64,000 nt of DNA from Lichina pygmaea (Eukaryota; Ascomycota; Lichinomycetes; Lichinales; Lichinaceae). Where the stretch lies: NCBI GenBank assembly GCA_963422465.1, contig OY730172.1, positions 310,001-374,000 of the forward strand, in the 5' to 3' direction. Position 1 is the first letter of the stretch. Each line of letters begins with the position of its first letter. The notes under the pieces were generated by a model, which had not been told where the DNA came from, made no database searches, and saw only the letters and a list, made by a program, of their open reading frames with translations. Of the stretch, positions 1 to 10,560 are shown in pieces. Made by a program: the position numbers and the translations under genes.

Positions 1-3000
1 TGGCATCTTCAATTGGCCATCCGGACTATTTGACCAGGTACTTGAACTTCTGTCAAGACGTTGCTGGCTTGGAGTCAAGGATTTCTTCAACCTGGAACTC
101 TTCATCTGTGTCTTGACCAATGACAGAGCCAGGGTGTTCATTTGATTGGCCAGGGATAGGATTAGCAGGTGTCAGACGTAGAAGGGAAACATGAAAGACA
201 GGGTGGATCTTGAGAGTGTGTGGAAGCTCCAGATGGCAGGCATGGCTTCCGACTGTCTTCAACACCTTGAATGGTCCAATCCACTTGTTGTCAAGCTTTT
301 TGCATGGGTGGCATGTCCTGATGTTCTTGGTATTCAGCCAAACAAGATCTCCAGTTTGATAGGACAGTGACAGGACTTGATGCAAATTGGCGGTGTGAGC
401 TTGAGCTTCCTGGGATAGTCGGAGTTCAGCTTGTAACTGTTCCAGAATCTGCGTCATTTCTCCAGAGATTTCCATAGCATCTTGGTTGCAGGCTTCACTC
501 GTGGGTGTGATGCTGAGCTGTGGATGGAACTCTTTGTTGGCAAAGAACAGTGACATGCCAGAGGAATCAGACTGGGAGTTGTTCTGCGTGAACTCTGCCA
601 GAGAAAGCCATTGGACCCAGTCATCTTGGAGATAGTTGACATAGGATCTCAGGTAGCGTTCAAGCTCCTGATTCTCTTGTTCTGTCTGACCATCTGTCTC
701 TGGGTGGTGTCCTGAGGATAGTCGTAGCATGATGTTGAGATGGGCACAGAGTGCTTTCCAGAATGAGCTGACAAACTGACCTCCTCTGTCTGAGACAATG
801 CTCCTGGGCAAGCCATGGGTACAGACAACAAACTGGATGAACATCCAGACAAGATGCGAGGTTGTCATCTCAGCACATAGCACAAAGTGGCATTCTTTGG
901 TGAGACAGTCAGTGATGACCCAGATGTGCTTGGCACCAGGGAAGCAGGCATCTCTTGACTTGGGCAAGTCAGTAATGAAATCCATAGCCAGATCCTGCCA
1001 ACATTGCTGAGGCACGGGAAGAGACAGCAGCTCTCCTTGGCGATCACGGGCAGGCTTTGCTTGAGAGCAGACATGACAATTCCTGATGTACTGCCGTATG
1101 ATGTTCACCATCTTTGGCCAATAGTACCAACAAGACAGGAGATTGTGGGTCTTGGCAATCCCAGTATGGCCAGCTATTGCTTGGCCATGGGCTTCTTGGA
1201 ACAGGTGTAGGCGTAGCTCATCGTTCTCAGGGATCCAGAGTCAGTTCTTGTAGAAGAGACAGTCATTTTCCAAGCTGCAGTCTGAGAGAGACACTTCTCG
1301 ACTGTGCCTGACACCATCCCTTAGCATCTGTGACACTGTTGCCACTGGATCACCTTCAGCAAGGTTGTTATAGGTAGCTTGGATGACGTCTGAAAGAGGT
1401 GTAGCATCAGGTTCAGTGTCAACTGGTGCAGCTTCTGAATGTCTCAGGATCTGGATGGGCTTGACTTGAACCTCTGAATGTGCAAGATTCTTGGGCTTGA
1501 GGACGACTTGCTCCATGAAGTCTTGACAGGGATCACTGTCTGACAGAAGGTCTTGGGAATGTCGAGTGAGGGTGTCGGCCTTGCACTGACTGCCTGGACA
1601 GTAGCTGATCTTGAAATTGAAGCGTGACAAGAACTTGCTCCAACAGGCTTGACGGTGGGAAAGGTGCTTTGACAACATGAAGTACTCCAAGTTCTTGTGA
1701 TCAGAGATCACTTTGACAGGTTCTGGAGATCCTTCAAGCTCTGCTCGCCATTCTTCAAAGGCACAGACAGTTGCCAGCAACTCTTTGTCGTAGATCTTGT
1801 AGTTGCATTCTGCTGGCAGGTGGCGGCATGACAAGAAGGCAACAGGGCGTAGAACTCCTTCATAGTCTGGCTGTGACAGGACAGCACCAGAGACGTAGTC
1901 AGAAGTGTCAGTCTTAACAACACACTCCTTCTCCAGATCAAAGTGCTGCAGGATGGGTGCAGTGCTGAACACCTTCTTGATACTTTCAAACAAGCACTGC
2001 TCTGGGGTTTCCCACTTGAAGGCAACATTCTTCTTGGTCAGAGCTGTGAGCAGGGATGCAAGCTTGGCAAAGTCTTTGATGAACCGGTGGTAGAAGTTTG
2101 CAAAGGCAATGAAGCTCTGCACTTCCTTGAGACTGGCAGGAGGCTTCCACTCCTTGATGGTGTCAGTCTTGGCTGGGTCCATGCTCACAGCTCCGGGTCA
2201 GCCGTCTTCAGTGGCAGACTGAATGATGAGGCCAAGGTACTTGACTTGATGGACTTCAAAGTCGCACTTGGAGATGTCAACTTGCAGGCTTGCATCTTGT
2301 AGTTGACTGAGAACAAGCTTGACATGCTTCTGGTGTTCCTTGAGTGTCTGACTGTAGATAAGGATGTCATCCACATAGGCAGTGCCAAAGATGTCAAGGA
2401 TGTCAGGTCCCAAAACATCATTGATGTAGTTCTGGAACATGCTTGGAGTATTGGCAAGACCAAAGGGCATGACAAGGTATTCGTAGAGGCCTGAGCGTGT
2501 GCGGAACACAGTCTTCCATTCTTCACCTTCCTTCATCCGGATACAGTTGAAGGCACCAACAATGTCAAGCTTGGTGTACCACACAGCTTTGCAAAGCTGG
2601 TCCAACATCTCCTGGATCAGTGGTAGGGGGTAACAGTTCTTGATGGTGATGGCGTTGAGTGCTCTGTAGTCTACACAGAAATGTAATCCACCTCCTGGCT
2701 TCTTGACAAAAAGGACTGGTGCAGCAGCAGGTGATGAAGATGCTCGAATGAAGCCCTTGTTCAGGTTCTCTGTCAGGTACTTCTTGAGAACTTTGAGTTC
2801 TTCTCTGCTCATGCTGTACAGAGGTCCAGAGGGTGCCTGGGTTCCTGGTTCCATCTTGATCTTGTGGTCAACTCCTGGGTGTAGAGGAGGAAGCTTGTCA
2901 GCGTCATCCTTGCTGAAGACATCCAGGAACTTGTGGTACTGAGCAGGGAGAAGTGTGGCAGGATCCACACACTTCTTTGGCTTCAACACCTGCTCAATGT

Positions 3001-4904
3001 CTCTCAGAGAAACACTGAACACCTGGTGATCTGGCTTGGCAGCAAGGAGAGAAAATGTGGCAGCATTGATGGGGATTGGCGTGGCAGAAAGGGGCTTGGG
3101 ATCCTGAGACTTTCCAGCAGACGTCTTGGCTTCAAGATCCAAAGAGATTGGATAGCCAGTGTTTGACTTGAGGCATGCAGATCAGCAGTGATCTGACTTG
3201 AACATGATTGAGGTGTTTGTCCAATCAATGTGTGGCCTGTGCTTCTGGAGCCATGGCATCCCCAGAATCACATCATAGTGAAGACCAGGAGACACAAAGA
3301 GAGAGACTTCTTCCTGGTGCACGCCATGTGCCGTGGTCATGATTGTCTTGGCAAGATGCGTAGTTTGTGACGTCTTGCCATCGAATGATCACAATGTGCG
3401 TGGGTAGGGGAGAGGTTCTTGGTGAAGAGATTGCGTAAAGGAAGCACCAATGCAGCCAAATGCTGAACAGCCAGAGTCAATAAGAGTATTGCACTTGAAT
3501 TTCCCATCTAGGATACAAGGAAGAAACAAGCACTTGCTGTCTAATTGCTGGTCTGGAGACAGATAGCCAACATGGAGATTCTTTTCATGTCCTTGGGTGT
3601 GACGATGACCAAGGACTACTTGTTTTCCGACTCTGGAGTAGTCTCAACAGTGGCAGACTTGGTGGTGGTTGTGGTGGTGGCAACAACAGGCATGCTTTTC
3701 ACTGGACAGAAGGTTGAGACATGACCTTGGTTCCCACAGTAGAAGCAGAGGTCTTTGCTTCGGTGATGTTCTCACTCTTCTGGCGTCAGCTTAGAGTGGC
3801 TGAGATCCATGGTAGGACTTGGTGGCTGTGGTGTGAAGGCTGGCTTGATGAACCCTGGACGCAGAACTGAAGCTCCTGACTGTGGAACTGACACTTGGGT
3901 GAGAGGTGCTTGACATGGATGGTGAGAGTTGGCAGAAGTGGCATGCAACTGGTTGTCCTGCAGCTGGCATTCCTCAACAAGCTTCTGATAGCTGATGTCC
4001 TTGAGGTTGATGCTGACAAGCTGCTTGGCAAGCTCTTCAGAGACAGCGCATCAAAGATAGCACTTCAAGGCCTTGTTGTTGAAGCCTGTGCGTGGAGCAT
4101 ACTGATTGAACTCTGTGAAGAACTCGGCAAAGGAACAGTTGGCCTGACGCAAGGTGATGAGCTTCCTCTGAGCTAGGAACTCTGGGTCTGGGTCAGAGAA
4201 GGTGTTCCGGAGATCTTGGACAATGTTGTGCCAGTCAATGTACTGGCCAGCCGTGATCTTAGCTGAGATGTAGGACTGCGCAGTGCCAGTCGTGTGTGAA
4301 AAGACGTACGCAATCCGTGATGTTTCCGTGGGGTACTGGTCAGTGTTGAGTGTCATCTTGAGTGACAGTGACATGATGAAGCTCTCAAGCTTCTCATGCG
4401 TGATTTCCGTGTTTCCACTATTGCCACTGAAGATCTCTGGGTCAGCAGTGTGTTCGGACTTGGACTTGGGAGTAGTGTTAGTAGCTTGAATTCGCATGAA
4501 CTCTGCAAACATGTTGCGAAGGAACTTGTCATTTCCAGCAACTGGCATAGCTTGGTCTGGTTGTTGAGACATGACAAGGACGTGAACATAGCTTGGTGAA
4601 GTGTGTTATGGTTGGGTAGGTCTTTCGTAGTGTGACAAGGCAATAGCAGAGCAGAACTCAAGCCTAACTGATTCAGTAACCTTGACCTGACTTGGCTTGA
4701 GACTTGAGACTTGGATTGATGTACAAGACGAAAGACAAGGAAGGAAGAAAAAGAGAAAAGAAGAGAAGAAGCTGGGGGAGCAGGAGAAGTTCTTATAGGC
4801 AGGGGATCAGGCAACAGCGGAGCAAACAGGCAACAGTGCAGATGGAACTTCCCGGCAAGGTGCGTGACTTGTGCCAGATATGCAACTGGGCCAGAACCGT
4901 GACA
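1..4904 (-). mobile_element. Alpha-family Ty3/gypsy chromovirus copy A (3' end lies outside the window)
   Basis: Read on the minus strand the element runs from its 5' LTR (4631-4904) towards the window start. In order it shows gag (about 4051-4572), a CCHC zinc knuckle near 3715-3760, a retropepsin-like region (about 3240-3560), reverse transcriptase (about 2198-3142, with the YVDDILIYS core), RNase H (about 1241-2188), integrase (about 160-1111, with HHPETDGQTEQENQ) and the start of a chromodomain near position 1. Copies E and F show the same order. Domain order (RT-RH-INT-chromodomain) is that of Ty3/gypsy chromoviruses. It is broken by several interruptions. Comparison with F suggests that about 400 bp, including the 3' LTR, lies beyond the window. 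Confidence 0.93.
4631..4904 (-). repeat. 5' LTR of alpha copy A
   Basis: It starts TGTCAC and ends in CA in element orientation and matches the LTRs at 5153, 51422, 56465, 57790 and 62838. It shares a slightly longer variant near the TATA box with the 5153 LTR only. The presumed primer site lies two bases inside it, at 4620-4628. Confidence 0.93.
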
Positions 4905-5429
4905 AAGAGTTCCAGGTTGAAGAAATCCTTGACTCCAAGCCAGCAACGTCTTGACAGAAGTTCAAGTACCTGGTCAAATAGTCCGGATGGCCAATTGAAG
5001 ATGCCACTGAAGAGCCTATTGAGCATCTTGACAACACCAAAGACGCCATCTACAACTTCCATGAGAAATACCCAAGGAAACCACGGCCACGGAACTACGC
5101 CCACAAGTGGCCGGAGGCTCACAGGAGTTCACCATGTGAAGGAGGGGGGTAATGTCACAGTTCTGGCCCAGTTGCATATCTGGCACAAGTCACGCACCTT
5201 GCCGGGAAGTCCCATCTGCACTGTTGCCTGCTTGCTCCGCTGTTGCCTGATCCCCTGCCTATAAGAACTTCTCCTGCTCCCCCAGCTTCTTCTCTTCTTC
5301 TTTTCTCTTTTTCTTCCTTCCTTGTCTTTCGTCTTGTACATCAATCCAAGTCTCAAGTCTCAAGCCAAGTCAGGTCAAGGTTACTGAATCAGTTAGGCTC
5401 GAGTTCTGCTCTGCCATTGCCTCGTCACA
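4905..5429 (+). mobile_element. Alpha-family 3' fragment B
   Basis: This is only the end of a plus-strand alpha element: the chromodomain tail, a purine-rich tract (about 5136-5152) and one LTR (5153-5429). The LTR has a TATA-like box near 5259. Its first 102 bases are the exact reverse complement of window bases 1-102, the matching part of copy A. Either A inserted into B, which predicts a second AAGAG at A's other end, or an inverted duplication occurred. The right flank is LINE sequence. Confidence 0.88.
5153..5429 (+). repeat. 3' LTR of alpha fragment B
   Basis: A 277 bp LTR beginning TGTCACAG and ending GTCACA. It differs from the A 5' LTR at about six positions and one 3 bp indel by eye. 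Confidence 0.9.
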
Positions 5430-6754
5430 GCACTTTGGCTTGAGAAGATGCTCTGGAACTTTGCAAGCTCTTCTTTCATGCTGGCCTCCACAGACACCAC
5501 AAGCAGCTTTGTTCTTGCAAAAGTGGGCTTGGTGTCCATAGCCAAAGTACTTAAAACATTGTGCAATAACTGTGTCTGCCAGAAAAAGTTCTACTTCATG
5601 TATTCTGTACCCTAGCACTAGCCCACTCTCAGTCAAGAGGTTAGCTTGTTCAGGGGTAACAAGATCTAGATGGAGAGATGTGACTAGCTTTTTCTGGGCA
5701 ATAGCCTTCTTAGACCAGTAAGCTCTCAGAATAGTGATTTGCTTGCTCAGTGATAGGTTGCTGTTCTGGATTGTCTGGCAGGTTTTCTCCAGATTTTCAG
5801 GCTGGATATCTTCAGTTCTGACTCTATAGATCAGGACTGGAAATCTCTTGGGCTGGATAGTTACTTCCTTTGTGAAGATAGCTGATACCCAGGTGGAGTC
5901 TCTCTCCAGGAAGGTCTTGGTTTCTTGGCTTTCTGTATTGATAAGAATATTCCCTGAGGGAAGTTTTCTTACTGCTCTGACCTGCTTGTTGTAGGGGCTG
6001 GGTAGTCTATCTTGTAGAGCTTGGAAAAGCTGGATGTGAGTTCTGTTAGCTATGTCAGATGTCTGGCTGCCAGGGTGCACAAGGACTTCTTTGAGAATTC
6101 TTGAGGGTAGAGGGATTTGTGCTGGAATAGATTTTTGGATAGCCTGGGCATATGATGGCTTGGCTTCTTGTTTTTCCAGCCACTTGTTAATGTTCTCCAG
6201 CTTCTGAAAGATCCTGTTAGTAAGACTAGTAGAGCCAGACTGGACTTCTGTAGAGAGAGAGTTCTTTTTAATATTCTCCCAGCTTTTCAGAATAGATTCT
6301 GGAACTGTTTAGGTTTTGATCCAAAAGTCCACTAGTTTGTAGTCACTCTGGAGAGCTGGTTGGGAAGTGACAAGACTGGACTGGGTGGTAGCCAGACTGG
6401 GGACTGGTTGGGAAAGAATAGCTGGTATAGTTTTAGGGTTGCTTTCAGAGGAAGTGGGTTTTTTCTTCTTGGGGGCTATGTTGGAGGTTTGGCACTGGTT
6501 GTGTTTCCTGTCGGCAGGGTACTGCCAGAGAGAAGAGTAACCTGGTTTCCCAGCAGTAATAATCTAATCCTGGGACCAATCCCCAAGACTAGACTTTCCT
6601 GGGCAGCTTTTTCCAACTAAGCTCTGGGTAAAGCTAGGAGTATTCACCTAGACTAGGGACCAGACTCCCTATCTAGACTTTCCTTGAATCAAAGACTCTG
6701 CTAGCTCCAGAGTCTGTCAGACTCTAACCAATTCTCTTATCCTGGAACTCTTTC
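5430..6754 (-). mobile_element. Tad-like LINE, ORF1 fragment
   Basis: On the minus strand an open frame from about 6080 to 5430 encodes a nucleic-acid-binding ORF1 protein of the Tad1 type. A conserved central region is followed by zinc-knuckle clusters near 5455-5560 (YGHQAHFC and CGVCGGQHERRAC). The first Cys pair of knuckle one reads CFKY, so one ligand is missing. The upstream part (6080-6750) is Pro/Ser/Thr-rich, consistent with the ORF1 amino-terminal region and 5' UTR, but a TAA at about 6307-6309 separates it from the main frame. ORF2 (endonuclease-RT) is absent, cut off by alpha fragment B at 5429. The 5' end abuts a truncated delta LTR at about 6755, so the LINE probably inserted there. 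Confidence 0.75.
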
Positions 6755-9466
6755 TCAAGCTCTAGTATTATGTGAGACACAAGACCAACTGATCATGACA
6801 GATTCTGGAGTCACTTGTAAAGCTATCATCTTGATGGCTAGCTATAGCTATAGTTTGTTCCATCCATGAGTCGTGTCTTTCTTGACACTGTCTCACCCCA
6901 GCACTTGGTTGTGCTTGTGTTTATTATCAAGAAAAGAAAGCTTTTTCCAGCAGACAAGATACTTAGTGTGTGGACAACTCTGTCTTGTTCAGATAATCCT
7001 TTCAACTTTTCATAGTTTTAAGACAGTTCCTCTGTAGTGACAAATGTGGTTGCATTATCTTCTTTGCCAGTTGGCTTCTCAAACTTCTTTGTGCCAGTCA
7101 GCTTGTTCTTGAGTTTCTTTATCATGCTGGCTGGTACCTCTGAGTCTTTCTCACAGCCAGTCAGCTTGTCTGATTTGCTTGTGCTGGTCAGCTGATCCAA
7201 GTCTCTCTTGTGGTCCTGAGCTGGCTTCTCCATAGTGATAAACACAGCTGTGTACTCTTCTTGGATAATTGACCAGTCCTTAGACTTTATAGAGTCCCTA
7301 GAGTTCTTAGTGCCAGTTGGCTCCTCAATATCTATTTTGCTGGCTGGCTTCTTGTTTTGACCATCAGAACCTGATGTGCCTGTTGGCTTTCTGCCAGGGC
7401 AGTCAGAACAGATGTGCTGATGCAGCCTGTTGTTGGACTTGAACCACTGCTTGCACTTGTAGTATTTGACTGATGTCAGAGTAGTCACAGCTATGAAATT
7501 GGCATTAACCTGCTTGTTGTCCTCCATGTTGTTGGTAGAATTTTTGTCTCACTTGTCAGTAGTGCTGTGGCTGTGCCAATAGACCTATTGATTGTCTGCC
7601 CACACTTGGAAATCTGTGTATTCATCATAGAGCTCTGCTTCATCAGTATCAGCATGATAAGCACAGTTGTTGACTGTCTTCCATGAAGCCATCACCTGAT
7701 TAGTTGGCCTATTGGAACTTGCACTTCTGTTAGTTATCATCAGTGGCTGCTGAGCAGTGGGCAGTGCTTGGGGCAGTGGCTGTGGGTAGAAGTGACTGGT
7801 GTTGAACTGGTTTCAGCTGTTGAATTGCCTATAAGACTGACTGTAGACTTGTCCAGCACCTCACCTATAGCTGGTGTTGCTATAGCTTATGTTGTAGCTG
7901 GGGAGAGAGACTTTGTAGGTGTAACTGCCATGTTGCCAGGATTGACAACTGTTCTGCTGACCTTGTGCAGTAGCAACAGCACTGGTGCTGCTTGCTGTGC
8001 TCTCATTTTCTTCCCTGGAGTGACTGTAGATTCCTGCCTGCAAGTGTTGTGTTTTGTTGATATCTTGCAAGAACTCACTTATTGTTGTTGCCTGTGTTTG
8101 TTGGCTTTTGGAGATTTGCTCACATTTTCATGTTGATGTGCTTGTACACTAGGATTATCTGAGTCTCCACTGTAGGTGCTATTCCAGTTGCCTTTCCAAG
8201 CACTATCACTTTGTGGATGAATTCTGCAGGTGATCAGCTGTTTTGCAGATCTTTGACTCTGTAATAACACTTCTCAAGATTCTTCAAGGCAGCACTGCAG
8301 GCTTGCTTGAACTTTTTCTTTAGCAGCTGTATCTATTACCCAACATTTGAATTCTGCAAAGTGATGTGGCACAGGTTGTTAAGTTCTTGATTGTACTATT
8401 GCTGGGCCTCTCCTAGTAGGCACTGATTAATTGTTCAGAGAAGTTTATGTTCATCTGATGTTGTGGAGACAACTTGAAGATAGTTGGTAAAGTTATACAT
8501 ATTGTGGTAGATATACTTATTGTTACTGACAGTGGTCAGATCACTACCAGTTTTGAGTTTGAAATACCTGATATCTTGAAGTCTGAGCTTGTTGTTAGAG
8601 CTGTCATGGCTGCTTGTTACTACTGAGATAGCTACTGTAACAATAGATTGCAGATCCTTCTTTGACAGGGAGACTATCACTGGCAGTGCTGGGGTAGGTG
8701 TCACCCTAGGGGTACTGTCAATGTATTCAGTAGTTTCAGATGATTAGAATATCAGCCAGACTATAGTTGGCACTGACAGCTGGAAAGTGATCATGTTGGA
8801 GCGTGACTACAGCTCTTTGTCTTGCTTGTTGGCTATAGTGTCAGATCTCCACAGACCTGTCCAGATAGTGAGCAGAACTTCAGCTTCTTGAGAGAACTGG
8901 TTATAGACAGCTCCCAACAAATGTTTATTCTTATCCTATTCTCTTGGATACTCACAGGTGGGTCAGAAAGTTGGGTAGTTAGTTAAAAGAATTCTGACTA
9001 GCTATTTGATCTTGACTGGTAGGACTTCAGGGTTTCTGTGACTGTAGGCTGCTAGCTAGTAGCCCAGAGTGATAATCTCTGAAGCTAGCTTAGGTAGATA
9101 AGATGTCTTGGGTATTCCTAGAGACTGGGGCTAGTGGGGATAAGCTGGCTGGGATTGCATAAATAATAAGATAAAAGAAGGAGGTTGGACTGAGTCCTGG
9201 TGGTCTACAGCAAGACTGTCTTCCTAGTGGATTGCAACAACAAGGTTGTCTTTCTTCTGGTAGCTCTGATCAAGCAGATCCTGGACACTTTGAACAAAGT
9301 GTTACTACTATTTGTAGTGAAGCAGGCTGACTAGACAGTGGAAGCAGATTATACATAATGTAATTAGATTGTTCTCTCACAACAGTCTAGCTAGGAAGCT
9401 ATATAGAGCAAGGTGTTATGTGTGGGGTGAGCTCTAGCCCTAGCCCTAGCCCTAGCATCATGTGAG
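6755..9466 (-). mobile_element. Delta-family LTR element copy G1, decayed gag part
   Basis: A minus-strand, AT-rich copy of the element seen better preserved as G2. The LTR next to the internal 5' end is 9313-9466 (continued at 15888-15916 after the C1 insertion). A 46 bp stub of the 3' LTR is at 6755-6800. The internal part matches the G2 gag region throughout, including the C2HC finger region (about 7390-7530). No reverse transcriptase or integrase is visible. Differences from G2 are dominated by transitions, which suggests RIP-like decay. It is heavily broken. Confidence 0.82.
9313..9466 (-). repeat. 5' LTR of G1, inner part
   Basis: It matches the G2 LTRs (16614-16790, 19903-20071) in reverse orientation, including the CCCTAG repeats at 9433-9455 and the TATA region. 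It ends at the GTGAG target duplication of C1. Confidence 0.85.
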
Positions 9467-9927
9467 TGTTAAAGGCTGGGCCGGGTTCACACAGAAACTG
9501 GTATAGTCTGTTGCTTTGCAGGGCGGATTCTAGACAGGGACTCGGTAGAGGAATAGACAGGTGGGGTAACTCTCCTGTGCTATTGTCTCAGTACGATGGG
9601 TTTGTATTGTGTTCAGCCTGGAGAGCTAATCTCTCCAGGCCCTTGGGGTGGTCTTTATACAGATGCCCTAGGGGGGGGGGTCTCCTCTGAGAGGTATCAT
9701 CCTTTTGCGTGGATGAGCTCCTCACTTAGCTCCTGCTTGTCCACCGAACAAGCTCCTCGCTTAGCTCCTGCTCGTCCACTGGACGAGTTCCTCGCTTAGC
9801 TCCTGCTTGTCCACCGGACGAGCTCCTCGCTTAGCTCTTGCTTGTCCACCAGATTGGTCAGATGTTGTTCCGTATGACTAACACTCCTCCCTCACTTTCC
9901 TAGGCTGTTCCAGCCTAGGCCTTAACA
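9467..9927 (-). repeat. 3' LTR of C1
   Basis: A 461 bp LTR (TGTTAA to TTAACA). It holds about four copies of a 35 bp tandem unit (about 9709-9850), two more than the 5' LTR, which accounts for the 71 bp length difference. Confidence 0.93.
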
Positions 9928-9987
9928 CTATCCCCTCCCTTCAAGAGTTCTGTCCCCAGATCCTTTTCTTCCTGCTCCTCTTTTGTC

Positions 9988-10560
9988 ATGAACCAAGATC
10001 AGACAACTTGTGCTTGTTGTCGCAGTTCTCTCTCTTGTCGCATTGGCAAAATGGGCAAGGAATCGAAAATCGCATGCGGTGCTTGTTGTCGCGACCACGC
10101 TAAGTGCGTCGTGAGTTCTGCATCGTCTTTTTGTTGTCAGTGCATCAAGAAGGGTTGTCGCTGTGACCTTCATCTCTCGGAATCAGAATGGAAGAAGATG
10201 GAACTTGAGTGCGAGCAGCTCAAGGCTCAGCTGCGGGAGACCGATGACCAATTGTCAAAGTTGCTTCCCCGGCAGATCCACCTCCGCCGGCAGCTGGGTC
10301 ATCTCTCACAGAAGAAGGCTGATGCTATCTGTTGTGAGCTGTCAGCCATCAAGGATCAAGAGTCTCTTGATGCTCAGGAACAAGAGGCTCTCCATGTTAT
10401 CCGCAAACAGGAGGCCAGTCAGGCTGCTGCTCCGCTGTCCTTTGAGGACATCTTCTCTTCAGAGACTTTGGCTTCTCTTGAGCTGTTGTCCCTGTCAGAC
10501 CTGGTCACTGCGGGTTTGCTTGGTGGTAATCCACCAGCTTCTGGTTCATCGCAGAGCTGA
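9988..10560 (+). CDS. Opposite-strand ORF of beta element C1: Cys-cluster and coiled-coil protein, 190 aa
   Basis: An ATG-started 190-codon frame on the strand opposite gag-pol. Its start is about 60 bp from the 3' LTR and its last 56 bp overlap the chromodomain frame. Residues about 32-61 hold two C-x2-C-x6-C clusters (CGACCRDHAKC, then CCQCIKKGCRC) separated by 8 residues, a likely zinc-binding arrangement. Residues about 65-135 are Glu/Lys/Leu/Gln-rich and look like a long coiled coil. The tail is Ser/Leu-rich and acidic. The partner ORF in C2 (44946-45518) has the same length and is clearly homologous. No function is known to me. A DNA- or RNA-binding regulator is only a guess. Any promoter would have to lie in the 3' LTR or the 60 bp before it. 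Confidence 0.7.
   Translation: MNQDQTTCACCRSSLSCRIGKMGKESKIACGACCRDHAKCVVSSASSFCCQCIKKGCRCDLHLSESEWKKMELECEQLKAQLRETDDQLSKLLPRQIHLRRQLGHLSQKKADAICCELSAIKDQESLDAQEQEALHVIRKQEASQAAAPLSFEDIFSSETLASLELLSLSDLVTAGLLGGNPPASGSSQS

Noticed and set aside
4704-5264. Open frame across two alpha LTRs
   Set aside because: It spans an LTR-fragment-LTR junction in the wrong frame for alpha proteins. Chance frame.
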